Source: Limnohabitans sp. Rim47 (GTDB taxonomy: Bacteria; Pseudomonadota; Gammaproteobacteria; Burkholderiales; Burkholderiaceae_C). From it: a stretch of DNA of 64,000 nucleotides. Under the pieces are notes generated by a model that was given only the letters and a program-made list of their open reading frames with translations, was not told the DNA's origin and searched no databases. Positions 56,049 through 64,000 of this stretch are shown one piece after another; position 1 is the stretch's first letter, and each line of letters begins with the position of its first letter. The translations under genes were made by a program, and so were the position numbers. The stretch is taken from the NCBI RefSeq assembly GCF_001517545.1, contig NZ_FBYA01000002.1, forward strand, positions 330,559 through 394,558, read 5' to 3'.

Positions 56049-56789
56049 TCAACCGTTGAGTTCGTCGGCGCGTTGTTGCGCCAGCGCAAAGTCGAGGTCG
56101 CCCGAATACACAGCGCGGCCGCAGATCACGCCTTCCACGCCTTCGCCTTCCACCGCGCACAGCTGCTCAATGTCGGCCATGTTGGACAGGCCGCCCGATG
56201 CGATAACGGGGATGGTGAGGGCCTGCGCCAGCTTGACGGTGGCGTCGATGTTGATGCCGCTGAGCATGCCATCACGGCCGATGTCCGTGTAGATGATGGA
56301 CTCGACGCCCCAGTCTTCGAACTTTTTGGCCAAGTCCACGACTTCATGACCCGTGAGCTTGCTCCAGCCGTCTGTGGCGACTTTGCCATCCTTGGCGTCC
56401 AAACCCACAATGATATGGCCGCCAAAGGCAGTGCAGGCGTCTTTCAAAAAACCGGGGTTCTTGACGGCGGCGGTGCCGATGATGACGTAGCGCAGGCCGC
56501 TGTCGATGTATTTTTCGATCGTGTCCAGATCACGGATGCCGCCGCCCAGTTGCACCGGAATGTCATCGCCCACCGCCTTGAGGATGGATTTGATGGCCCC
56601 AAAATTTTGCGGCTTGCCGGCAAACGCGCCATTCAGATCGACCAGATGCAAGCGACGTGCGCCTTTTTCGAGCCAAGTGCGGGCCATGGCAGCAGGGTCT
56701 TCACCGAAGGTCGTGGCTTGGTCCATATCGCCCTGTTTGAGGCGAACGCAATGGCCGTCTTTGAGGTCAATGGCGGGGATCAGAATCAT
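56049..56789 (-). CDS. hisA: ProFAR isomerase
   Basis: Phosphoribosyl isomerase acting before the HisFH step. The 246-residue TIM barrel begins [16 protein letters not shown] and contains LGGGIRDL, the catalytic aspartate in [10 protein letters not shown] and the ASGGLSNM phosphate-binding turn. It is paired with hisH upstream (43-base gap). Confidence 0.97.
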   Translation of the reverse strand: MILIPAIDLKDGHCVRLKQGDMDQATTFGEDPAAMARTWLEKGARRLHLVDLNGAFAGKPQNFGAIKSILKAVGDDIPVQLGGGIRDLDTIEKYIDSGLRYVIIGTAAVKNPGFLKDACTAFGGHIIVGLDAKDGKVATDGWSKLTGHEVVDLAKKFEDWGVESIIYTDIGRDGMLSGINIDATVKLAQALTIPVIASGGLSNMADIEQLCAVEGEGVEGVICGRAVYSGDLDFALAQQRADELNG

Positions 56790-56832
56790 GGCAAATTAAA
56801 AGCAGGTGGAAGGAAAACGGCAGTAAAACCAC

Positions 56833-57489
56833 TCAAGGCTGCCAGTGGAGGAAATTGCGGAACAAGGCCAACCCTTGGTTTGCGCTTTTTTCGGGGTGAA
56901 ACTGGGTTGCGAAAATATTGTCACGGGCAATCGCACAAGCAAAACGACCGCCGTAATCGGTTTCGGCCGCACTGTGCGCAGGGTTGACCACCTGGGCATA
57001 GAAGCTGTGCACAAAATAATACCAGCTGCCATCGTCAATGCCCTGCCAAAGAGCGTGCGCGGGCTGGGCTTGCCCCACCTGGTTCCAGCCCATTTGTGGC
57101 ACTTTGTAGCGGGTGCCGTCGGGTTGAATTTGCCCCGCCAAATCGAACTTAACCACCTTGCCTGGGATCAGGCCCAAGCCCGGCGTGTCGCCCTCGTTGC
57201 TGTGATCGAGCAGCATCTGCATGCCGACACACACGCCAAACAGCGGTTTGCTGACGGCCGCTTCGAGCACGGCGTCCATCAGGCCCGATTCGCGCAGCTC
57301 ACGCATGCAGTCGGGCATGGCGCCCTGCCCTGGCAAAACCACACGGTGCGCATCGCGTACGACCTGTGGGTTGGAGGTCACGGTGACTTCGGCATGGTCG
57401 ACGCTGGACGCGGCATGGATCACCGCTTGCGCCACAGAGCGCAAATTGCCCATGCCGTAATCGACGACGGCGACGCGGTTGACGCTCAT
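56833..57489 (-). CDS. hisH: Imidazole glycerol phosphate synthase, amidotransferase subunit
   Basis: Glutaminase subunit that supplies ammonia to HisF. The 218-residue class I amidotransferase has the nucleophile in [10 protein letters not shown] and the catalytic histidine and glutamate in [10 protein letters not shown]. It starts two bases after the hisB stop. Confidence 0.96.
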   Translation of the reverse strand: MSVNRVAVVDYGMGNLRSVAQAVIHAASSVDHAEVTVTSNPQVVRDAHRVVLPGQGAMPDCMRELRESGLMDAVLEAAVSKPLFGVCVGMQMLLDHSNEGDTPGLGLIPGKVVKFDLAGQIQPDGTRYKVPQMGWNQVGQAQPAHALWQGIDDGSWYYFVHSFYAQVVNPAHSAAETDYGGRFACAIARDNIFATQFHPEKSANQGLALFRNFLHWQP

Positions 57490-57490
57490 G

Positions 57491-58093
57491 TCAGAGGCTG
57501 CCTTTGGTGGAGGGAATCACACCGGCCGAGCGCGGATCGAGTTCGAGCGCTGCACGCACAGCGCGGGCAAAGGCCTTGAAAATCGTCTCGCACTGATGGT
57601 GCGCGTTCACGCCCTTGAGGTTGTCGATGTGCAAGGTGCAGAGGGCGTGGTTCACAAAGCCCTGGAAAAACTCGTACACCAGCTGCGTATCCAAGGCGCC
57701 CAGCGAGCCGGACGTGAACTTCACATCCATGTGCAGGCCGGGGCGACCTGAAAAATCCACCACCACTCGGCTCAAGGCTTCGTCCAACGGCACGTATGAA
57801 TGGCCGTAACGGCGAATGCCTTTTTTGTCGCCCATGGCCTGAGAAAACGCCTGGCCCAAGGTGATGCCGATGTCTTCTACGGTGTGGTGACCATCGATGT
57901 GCAAGTCGCCTTCGCAGCTGATGTCCAGATCGATCAGGCCGTGGCGCGCAATTTGGTCGAGCATGTGGTCCAGAAAACCGATGCCTGTGGCCAGCTTGGC
58001 CTGGCCGGTGCCATCCAGGTTGATGGCGACGCGGATGTTCGTCTCGGCCGTCTTGCGGGTCACGTTGGCTGTGCGGTCAGCGCTGCTGTTCAT
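57491..58093 (-). CDS. hisB: Imidazole glycerol phosphate dehydratase
   Basis: Manganese-dependent dehydratase, monofunctional here (200 residues, without the N-terminal phosphatase domain of enterobacteria). Both HHxxED-like metal motifs are visible as [10 protein letters not shown] and HHQCETIFK, with [13 protein letters not shown]. The ATG at 58093 overlaps the hisC stop (ATGA) and lacks a clear Shine-Dalgarno sequence, so re-initiation is likely. Confidence 0.96.
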   Translation of the reverse strand: MNSSADRTANVTRKTAETNIRVAINLDGTGQAKLATGIGFLDHMLDQIARHGLIDLDISCEGDLHIDGHHTVEDIGITLGQAFSQAMGDKKGIRRYGHSYVPLDEALSRVVVDFSGRPGLHMDVKFTSGSLGALDTQLVYEFFQGFVNHALCTLHIDNLKGVNAHHQCETIFKAFARAVRAALELDPRSAGVIPSTKGSL

Positions 58094-59175
58094 AAGGAGG
58101 CTTTCAAAGCGGCAAGGAGTTGGTCGTTTTCTGCGGCGGTGCCCACCGTCAGGCGCAGGCAATTGGCCAGCAGTGGGTGCATTTTAGAAACGTTCTTGAT
58201 CAGCACACCGTGCGCCTTCAGACCTTCAAAGGTTTTGGCCGCATCGGGCACGCGGGCCAAAATCATATTGGCTTCGCTTGGGAACGGCGACACGCCGGGC
58301 AATGCAGCCAATTCACGCTGCAAACGGGCACGCTGTTCGCGCAGGTCTTTGGCCTGTGCGGCAAACACCTCGGCGTGCTCCAAGGCAAACAAGGCGCACT
58401 CGCAATTGAGCACACTGATGTTGTAGGGCGGGCGGACTTTGTCGACCTCGGCCACCAAGGCTTTGGGGCCCACCATGTAACCCAAACGCACACCGGCCAA
58501 ACCGAACTTGCTGAGCGTGCGCATCAAAAGCACATGCGAGTGGCCCGTGATGCGGTCGATGTAGCTTCGGCTGGCAAAGGGCTGGTAAGCCTCGTCCATG
58601 ACAACCAGCCCACCTTGGGCACCTTGCGCGAGCACGATCTTTTCGATCACATCGTCGTTCCACAAATTGCCCGTGGGGTTGTTGGGGTAAGCCAAGTAAA
58701 CGATGGAAGGCTTGTGCTCGGCAATGGCGGCCAGCATGGCAGTTTCATCGAGTTCAAAATCGGCCGTGAGCGGCACACCGTGAAAGGCCAGGCCTTGCAG
58801 CTGGGCGCTCATGGCGTACATCACAAAGCCTGGCAGCGGGGCGAGGATGGCAGCGCCAGGGACGTCGCAAGCCAGCGCCAACAGCGAAATCAGCTCGTCC
58901 GAGCCGTTGCCCAACATGATGTCGAAGCCCTCGGGCATGCTCGCGTGCTGGGCCAGTGCATGGCGCAAATCGTTCACACGGCCATCGGGGTAGCGGTTCA
59001 GCGACAAGGCACCCAGCCGCTCGCCCAAAGCCTTTTGCAAATCTGCGGGCAATCTGTGCGGGTTTTCCATCGCGTCGAGCTTGACCATGCCCACCGAATC
59101 CTGGATGGCGTAGGCGTGCATGGACTGCACGTCTTGGCGAATGCGTTGCATCAATTTGGGGCTGACGTTGCTCAT
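58090..59175 (-). CDS. hisC: Histidinol-phosphate aminotransferase
   Basis: PLP enzyme converting imidazole acetol phosphate to histidinol phosphate. The 361-residue fold-type I protein has [26 protein letters not shown] and the PLP lysine in [15 protein letters not shown]. Its ATG overlaps the hisD stop. A GAGAGAT ribosome binding site lies inside the end of hisD. Confidence 0.96.
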   Translation of the reverse strand: MSNVSPKLMQRIRQDVQSMHAYAIQDSVGMVKLDAMENPHRLPADLQKALGERLGALSLNRYPDGRVNDLRHALAQHASMPEGFDIMLGNGSDELISLLALACDVPGAAILAPLPGFVMYAMSAQLQGLAFHGVPLTADFELDETAMLAAIAEHKPSIVYLAYPNNPTGNLWNDDVIEKIVLAQGAQGGLVVMDEAYQPFASRSYIDRITGHSHVLLMRTLSKFGLAGVRLGYMVGPKALVAEVDKVRPPYNISVLNCECALFALEHAEVFAAQAKDLREQRARLQRELAALPGVSPFPSEANMILARVPDAAKTFEGLKAHGVLIKNVSKMHPLLANCLRLTVGTAAENDQLLAALKASL

Positions 59176-60524
59176 TTCATCTCTCGCATCGGGGGCACAG
59201 GGTTCAAACGCAACTCGGCGGCGCGGGCATGGGCTTGCAGGCCTTCGCCGTAAGCCAGTTCGGCGGCAATGCGGCCCAAGGGCTGGGCACCGGCTTCGCT
59301 AACCTCAATCAGGCTGGAGCGTTTCTGGAAGTCATAAACACCCAAAGGCGAAGAGAACCGCGCCGTTCCGCTGGTGGGCAACACGTGATTGGGGCCTGCG
59401 CAGTAGTCGCCCAAACTTTCGCTGGTGAACGCGCCCAAAAAGATCGCGCCTGCATGGCGCAGCAAAGGCTCCCAACGGTGGGGCTCACTGCTCGACACCT
59501 CCAAGTGTTCGGGCGCGATGCGGTTGCTGATGGCGCAGGCTTCTTCCATGCTGCGCGTGAGGATCAGCGCGCCTCGGTCGTTCAGGCTCTTGGCGATGAT
59601 CTCTCGGCGCGGCATGGTGGGCAGCAGGCGGTCGATGGCGGCTTGCACCTCAGCGATGTAAGCCGCATCAGGGCACAGCAAAATGCTTTGCGCCAGCTCG
59701 TCGTGCTCGGCCTGGCTGAACAGGTCCATCGCCACCCATTCGGCGGGCGTGGTGCCGTCGGCCAACACCAAAATTTCACTCGGACCCGCAATCATGTCGA
59801 TGCCCACGGTGCCAAACACGCGCTTTTTGGCGCTGGCCACATAGGCATTGCCCGGGCCGGTGATTTTGTCCACCTTGGGGATGGTGGCGGTGCCATAGGC
59901 CAGCGCCGCAACAGCCTGTGCACCGCCCACGGTGAAGGCGCGGCTCACACCGGCCACACAGGCAGCGGCCAGCACCAGCGGGTTGCGCACACCAGCGGGC
60001 GTGGGCACCACCATGATGATCTCTTGCACACCCGCCACATGCGCAGGGATGGCGTTCATCAACACCGAAGAGGGGTAAGCCGCTTTGCCACCGGGCACAT
60101 AAATGCCCACGCGGTCGAGCGGCGTGACTTTTTGGCCCAGCAAGGTGCCGTCTTCATCGCGGTAGCTCCAGCTTTCGCCCGAAGCTTTCTTTTGTGCCTC
60201 GTGGTACTTGCGCACACGGGCCGCAGCGGCCTGCAAGGCTTCGCGCTGTGCAGCGGGCAGGCTGTCGAGCGCCGCTTGCAACTCGGCTTGGGTGATCTCC
60301 AGCGCCTTCACATCAGCCGCTTGCAGGCCGTCAAATCGCTGGGTGTAATCGAGCACGGCCGCATCGCCACGCTTTTGCACATCGGCCAGAATGTCGGCCA
60401 CACGCTGCTCAATGGCGGCGTCGGTGTCTGCAGACCAATGCAGGCGGGCAGCAAAGGCCGCTTCAAAACCGGCATCAGCCGTGTTCAGTTGCAAGGGTTT
60501 GGCGAGCAGGCCCATAGCGTTCAT
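59172..60524 (-). CDS. hisD: Histidinol dehydrogenase
   Basis: Zinc enzyme for the last two oxidations to histidine. The 450-residue protein contains [47 protein letters not shown] and PEHLEV, which carry substrate and zinc ligands. ATG 60524 with GAAAGA upstream is used; an ATG three codons later is possible. Confidence 0.97.
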   Translation of the reverse strand: MNAMGLLAKPLQLNTADAGFEAAFAARLHWSADTDAAIEQRVADILADVQKRGDAAVLDYTQRFDGLQAADVKALEITQAELQAALDSLPAAQREALQAAAARVRKYHEAQKKASGESWSYRDEDGTLLGQKVTPLDRVGIYVPGGKAAYPSSVLMNAIPAHVAGVQEIIMVVPTPAGVRNPLVLAAACVAGVSRAFTVGGAQAVAALAYGTATIPKVDKITGPGNAYVASAKKRVFGTVGIDMIAGPSEILVLADGTTPAEWVAMDLFSQAEHDELAQSILLCPDAAYIAEVQAAIDRLLPTMPRREIIAKSLNDRGALILTRSMEEACAISNRIAPEHLEVSSSEPHRWEPLLRHAGAIFLGAFTSESLGDYCAGPNHVLPTSGTARFSSPLGVYDFQKRSSLIEVSEAGAQPLGRIAAELAYGEGLQAHARAAELRLNPVPPMREMK

Positions 60525-60529
60525 GTCTT

Positions 60530-61171
60530 TCAGTCTTTTTTCACAGCGCCCGCAAAGGCGTCGATGATGGCCCGGATCGGCGCTTGCTTGAGCTTGAGTG
60601 CGGCTTGGTTAACCACCAAGCGCGAGCTGATGTCCATGATGCGTTCGACCTCGACCAGGTGGTTGGCCTTGAGCGTGTTGCCCGTCGACACCAGATCGAC
60701 AATCGCATCGGCCAAGCCAGTCAACGGGGCCAACTCCATGCTGCCATAGAGTTTGATCAGGTCAACGTGCACACCCTTGGTGGCAAAAAAGTCACGGGCA
60801 ATCGCGGTGTATTTGGTGGCCACTTTCAGGCGAGAGCCGGTGCGCACGGCACTGGCGTAGTCGTAGTCAGCACGCACGGCCACGCTCATGCGGCACTTGG
60901 CAATGTTCAGGTCCAGCGGCTGGTACAAGCCTTGACCGCCGTGCTCGATCAGGGTGTCGAGACCGGTCACACCCAAATCGGCACCACCGTACTCCACATA
61001 GGTGGGCACATCGCTGGCTCGCACCAGCACCACGCGCACATTGGCCTGGTTGGTGGGCAAAATCAGCTTGCGTGATTTTTCGGGGTCTTCGAGCACCTCG
61101 ATGCCAGCGGCCAGCAGCAGCGGCAAGGTTTCGTCAAAGATGCGTCCTTTGGACAGGGCCAGCGTGATCAT
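60530..61171 (-). CDS. hisG: ATP phosphoribosyltransferase, short form
   Basis: First committed step of histidine synthesis. The 213-residue protein is the short form lacking the regulatory ACT-like domain; such enzymes need HisZ, which is not in this window. [15 protein letters not shown] starts the protein and [16 protein letters not shown] holds the PRPP-binding loop. It overlaps murA by four bases and begins the his run. Confidence 0.96.
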   Translation of the reverse strand: MITLALSKGRIFDETLPLLLAAGIEVLEDPEKSRKLILPTNQANVRVVLVRASDVPTYVEYGGADLGVTGLDTLIEHGGQGLYQPLDLNIAKCRMSVAVRADYDYASAVRTGSRLKVATKYTAIARDFFATKGVHVDLIKLYGSMELAPLTGLADAIVDLVSTGNTLKANHLVEVERIMDISSRLVVNQAALKLKQAPIRAIIDAFAGAVKKD

Positions 61172-62433
61172 TTCACTCTTTCGATGTCGGCCCCCAGGCC
61201 GCGCAGTTTCAGTTCCATGCGGTCATAGCCGCGGTCCAGGTGGTAAATGCGGTCGACAATGGTTTCGCCTTCGGCCACCAAACCAGCAATCACCAGGCTG
61301 GCAGAGGCCCGCAAGTCAGTGGCCATGACGATGGCACCCGACAATTTATCCACCCCTTCGATCACCGAGACCTTGCCATCGATCTGGATATGAGCACCCA
61401 AGCGCACCAACTCGTTGACGTGCATGAAGCGGTTTTCAAAGATGGTTTCGGTCACTTTGCTCGTGCCTTGCGAGATGCAGTTGAGCGCCATGAACTGGGC
61501 CTGCATGTCGGTCGGGAAGCCCGGGTATTCGGTGGTGCGAAAGCTCTGAGCCTTCAGTCGGCCATCGGCCTTGACGCGGATAAAGCCTTCGCCCACTTCG
61601 ATGGTGGCACCGGCGTCGCGCAGTTTTTCGATGACCACTTCGAGGTGGTCGGCACGGCCGTGGCGCAAGACCACATCACCGCCCGTGGCAGCGACAGCGC
61701 ACAAAAACGTGCCCGCCTCGATGCGGTCAGCCACCACTTGGTGCTGGCAGCCATGCAAACGCTCAACCCCTTGGATGCGAATGCGGCGTGTGCCATGGCC
61801 TTCGATCTTGGCGCCCATCTTGATGAGCATCTCGGCCAGATCGCCAATTTCAGGCTCTTGTGCGGCGTTTTCAAGCACGGTCTCGCCTTCGGCCAAAGTC
61901 GCCGCCATCATGAAATTTTCAGTGCCGGTCACGGTGACCATGTCGGTGGTGATGTGCGCGCCCTTCAGGCGCGTGCGGCCTGCAGGCAAACTGGCCAGCA
62001 TGTACCCATGGTCCACCGTGATCTCGGCCCCCATGGCCTGCAGGCCCTTGATGTGCTGGTCCACCGGACGCGAACCGATGGCGCAACCGCCAGGGAGCGA
62101 CACCTTGGCATGGCCAAAACGGGCCAGCAAAGGCCCCAATGCCAGCACCGAAGCGCGCATGGTTTTGACCAATTCGTAAGGCGCTTCGGGGTTGTTCAGG
62201 CCACCCGCATCCAGTGTGACGCGACCGTCTTCGTGATGCTCGGCCGTCACGCCCATGTTGCGGATCAGCTTGAGCATGGTCGAAACGTCTTGCAGGCGCG
62301 GCACATTGGCCAACGTCACAGGCTCGGCGCACAACAAGGCGGCGCACAGCTCGGGCAAGGCCGCGTTTTTGGCACCCGCCACATCCAGCGTGCCTTGCAG
62401 GCGCTTGCCGCCGCGAATTTTCAGTTTGTCCAT
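61168..62433 (-). CDS. murA: UDP-N-acetylglucosamine 1-carboxyvinyltransferase
   Basis: First step of peptidoglycan precursor synthesis and target of fosfomycin. The 421-residue protein has the catalytic cysteine in [14 protein letters not shown], an N-terminal [20 protein letters not shown] and [13 protein letters not shown] cysteine at the catalytic position predicts fosfomycin sensitivity at the enzyme level. The stop overlaps the hisG start. Confidence 0.97.
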   Translation of the reverse strand: MDKLKIRGGKRLQGTLDVAGAKNAALPELCAALLCAEPVTLANVPRLQDVSTMLKLIRNMGVTAEHHEDGRVTLDAGGLNNPEAPYELVKTMRASVLALGPLLARFGHAKVSLPGGCAIGSRPVDQHIKGLQAMGAEITVDHGYMLASLPAGRTRLKGAHITTDMVTVTGTENFMMAATLAEGETVLENAAQEPEIGDLAEMLIKMGAKIEGHGTRRIRIQGVERLHGCQHQVVADRIEAGTFLCAVAATGGDVVLRHGRADHLEVVIEKLRDAGATIEVGEGFIRVKADGRLKAQSFRTTEYPGFPTDMQAQFMALNCISQGTSKVTETIFENRFMHVNELVRLGAHIQIDGKVSVIEGVDKLSGAIVMATDLRASASLVIAGLVAEGETIVDRIYHLDRGYDRMELKLRGLGADIERVK

Positions 62434-62482
62434 GGATCAGCTCAGTGTGCGTTTTAGCGAGGGCTCAAGTGGTGAGAAGCGA

Positions 62483-62725
62483 TCAGTTCGCTTGCGCGGC
62501 CCACTCGGCGGGCGTGTAGGTCTTCATCGACAAAGCATGCACTTCGTCGGTGTGCATTTTTTGGCCCAGCGTTGCGTACACGCGTTGGTGGCGGGCAATG
62601 GGGCGCATACCGGCAAAGGCTTCAGACACCACCACGGCGCTCCAATGTCGGCCATCGCCCTCCACGCTGAGGTGGGTGCAAGTGAGGCCTGCGGCGATGA
62701 TGGCTTGAAGTTGCTCTGCGTTCAT
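62483..62725 (-). CDS. BolA-like protein (IbaG type)
   Basis: An 80-residue BolA-fold protein with the GDGRHWSAVVVS segment, RHQRVYATLG and the conserved MHTDEVHALSMKTYTP near the C-terminus, where the histidine can help ligate an iron-sulfur cluster with a monothiol glutaredoxin. Position before murA matches the IbaG/YrbA gene of proteobacteria. The ABC exporter genes are immediately upstream. Confidence 0.9.
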   Translation of the reverse strand: MNAEQLQAIIAAGLTCTHLSVEGDGRHWSAVVVSEAFAGMRPIARHQRVYATLGQKMHTDEVHALSMKTYTPAEWAAQAN

Positions 62726-62731
62726 GGGGGT

Positions 62732-63565
62732 TCAGCTCCGGATTTTGTAGCCGGTGCGCAAAAGGTGAAGGGTCAGGCTGCTGATGAGCACCAAGGCAGT
62801 GCCCACCACGGCCAGACTGGTCCAGGGTGAAACGTCGCTTTGGCCAAAAAAGCCATAACGAAAACCGTCAATCATGTAGAAAAACGGGTTCAAGTGGCTG
62901 ATTTTTTGCCAAAACGGCGGCAAAGAATGAATGGAATAAAACACGCCCGACAAAAAGGTCATGGGCATGATGACGAAGTTCTGGAAGGCCGCCATCTGGT
63001 CAAACTTTTCAGCCCACAGACCGGCGATCACACCCAAAGCGCCCATCATGGCCGCACCCATCAAGGCGAAAGTCAAAATCCACAGCAGATTGACAAAGTG
63101 GATGTTGACCATCCAGCCGGTGATGACAAAGACACCCAGGCCCACGGCCAAACCACGCACCACCGACGAGCCCACATAGGCTACAAACCAGCTGCGGTGC
63201 GACAAAGGCGTGAGCAGCAAAAACACCAGACTGCCCATGATCTTGCTCTGCACCAAACTTGACGAACTGTTGGCGAAGGCGTTTTGCAACACGCCCATCA
63301 TGATCAGGCCCGGCAGCAAAAAAGAGGTGTAAGGCACTTGGTCGTACACCTTGACGTGGTCTTCCAGCACATGGCCGAAGATCAGCATGTAGAGCACCGA
63401 GGTCAGCACGGGCGCGGCCACAGTTTGGAAAGCCACTTTCCAGAAACGCAACACTTCTTTGTATAAAAGGGTTTGCCAGCCGAGCATGAATCCGCCATGC
63501 ACCGCCACCTCAAGCAGCTCACCACCGGAAACGGGAGATTCAGGGGATGGCTTTGCGGTGCTCAT
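62732..63565 (-). CDS. ABC-2 type exporter permease
   Basis: A 277-residue six-helix membrane permease of the ABC-2 family (YadH-like), with LYKEVLRFWKVAFQT near the start, the SSLVQSKIMGSLVFLLLTPLS cytoplasmic helix region and FLSGVFYSIHSLP. The substrate is unknown. The ATG overlaps the stop of the ATPase gene upstream. It forms a conserved cluster with ibaG and murA. Confidence 0.9.
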   Translation of the reverse strand: MSTAKPSPESPVSGGELLEVAVHGGFMLGWQTLLYKEVLRFWKVAFQTVAAPVLTSVLYMLIFGHVLEDHVKVYDQVPYTSFLLPGLIMMGVLQNAFANSSSSLVQSKIMGSLVFLLLTPLSHRSWFVAYVGSSVVRGLAVGLGVFVITGWMVNIHFVNLLWILTFALMGAAMMGALGVIAGLWAEKFDQMAAFQNFVIMPMTFLSGVFYSIHSLPPFWQKISHLNPFFYMIDGFRYGFFGQSDVSPWTSLAVVGTALVLISSLTLHLLRTGYKIRS

Positions 63566-64000
63566 GCAGCAACCCCTTTGCGGTTCATGACTTCCAAAAA
63601 CACGTCTTCCAGGTCGGCCTGTCGGATCTCGACGTCTTCGACCACCAAACCCGCCGTTCGCAGGGTGGCCAAGTGGTTTTCAATCTCGACCGCGTTGTGC
63701 ACCGGCAATTGCACGATGCGGCCCGTCACGCGGGCCATGGCCGCCACCGCCGGTGGCAAGTCGCCATCGAGTTTGAAGCGCAGCACCTGGCTGGTGGCCG
63801 AGCGCAGCAAATCCGAGGTGCGCTCCAGCGCCAGCAACTGACCACGCTTGAGCATGGCGATGCGTCCGCACAAGGCCTCGGCCTCTTCAAGGTAATGGGT
63901 GGTCAGCAAGACGGTGTGGCCTTGCTTGTTGAGTTTGGCGATGAACTGCCACAGCGTTTGACGCAGCTCGACATCGACCCCGGCGGTCGGCTCGTCGAGC
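63562..64000 (-). CDS. ABC-2 exporter ATPase (5' end outside window)
   Basis: The C-terminal 145 residues of an ATP-binding subunit (YadG-like). Visible parts are the D-loop after DEPTAGVD at the window edge, the H-loop TTHYLEEAEAL and a C-terminal regulatory part ending in EDVFLEVMNRKG. Walker A and the signature motif lie beyond 64000. Its stop overlaps the permease start, so the two are coupled. Confidence 0.92.
   Translation of the reverse strand, partial: LDEPTAGVDVELRQTLWQFIAKLNKQGHTVLLTTHYLEEAEALCGRIAMLKRGQLLALERTSDLLRSATSQVLRFKLDGDLPPAVAAMARVTGRIVQLPVHNAVEIENHLATLRTAGLVVEDVEIRQADLEDVFLEVMNRKGVAA

Noticed and set aside
1..64000. CRISPR arrays, insertion sequences, prophage genes or integrase-linked att sites
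   Set aside because: None seen: no regularly spaced repeats, transposase motifs or phage genes. The sulfur and Calvin genes show no obvious mobile borders.

Overview
The window looks like a chromosome segment of a betaproteobacterium of the order Burkholderiales, probably a Comamonadaceae-like freshwater lineage such as Limnohabitans, Rhodoferax or relatives. The gene order (cbbYEFPTZGK; pilBCD-coaE-zapD-yacG; petABC-sspA-sspB; murA-hisGDCBHAFIE-tatABC) and the protein sequences fit that group. The genus is an inference and not proven here. The gene content suggests a facultative chemolithotroph that can oxidise sulfide and fix CO2 through a form II RuBisCO.

1-8675 (minus strand): a Calvin-cycle operon in the classical order cbbY-E-F-P-T-Z-G-K, without RuBisCO genes. 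The pgk at the left edge carries a perfect in-frame 141-bp tandem duplication. 8969-11406: a persulfide dioxygenase-like metallo-beta-lactamase protein, a periplasmic rhodanese and a TonB-like protein. 11478-17884: cbbM (form II RuBisCO), its activase genes cbbQ and cbbO, and a DUF4395 membrane protein, with cbbR divergent. The cbbY and cbbM upstream regions share three sequence blocks at identical spacing, which are the likely CbbR operator/promoter. 17918-26882: a sulfur-oxidation island with sulfide:quinone oxidoreductase, a periplasmic rhodanese, a Crp/Fnr regulator, a thioredoxin-like protein, two tandem YeeE/YedE thiosulfate-type transporters, a cytochrome c4-like dihaem protein, flavocytochrome c sulfide dehydrogenase (FccAB), a DsrE-like protein and a cysteine-bearing ArsR regulator. 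Two FNR-type boxes with promoter-like spacing lie in this island.

27119-32010: a voltage-gated-type K+ channel, a divergent ferric-iron-type ABC permease/ATPase pair without a binding protein, and an unrecognised secreted protein. 32220-43110: type IV pilus genes (a short pilB, pilC, pilD), coaE, zapD, yacG, a mutT-like gene, a DUF815 ATPase, argJ, secA and dciA. 43192-43267: tRNA-Thr(TGT). 43326-47311: sspB, sspA and the cytochrome bc1 operon petABC. 47451-51007: mscL, pdxA, a Nif3-family gene and a DegS/DegQ-like protease. 51087-62433 (minus): one long co-directional run from murA through the complete his set to tatABC, interrupted by a mutarotase gene, a HIT gene and a small membrane protein gene. 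62483-64000: an ibaG/bolA-like gene and an ABC exporter cut by the right edge.

Sulfide or thiosulfate electrons taken up by SQR, FccAB and the rhodanese/persulfide enzymes would enter the quinone pool and c-type cytochromes, where the bc1 complex also acts. The Cbb enzymes would spend the resulting energy on CO2 fixation. CbbR, the Fnr-like protein and the ArsR protein are the visible candidates for linking the two. No gap between genes exceeds about 300 bases; the largest, 8676-8968, is described as a feature.
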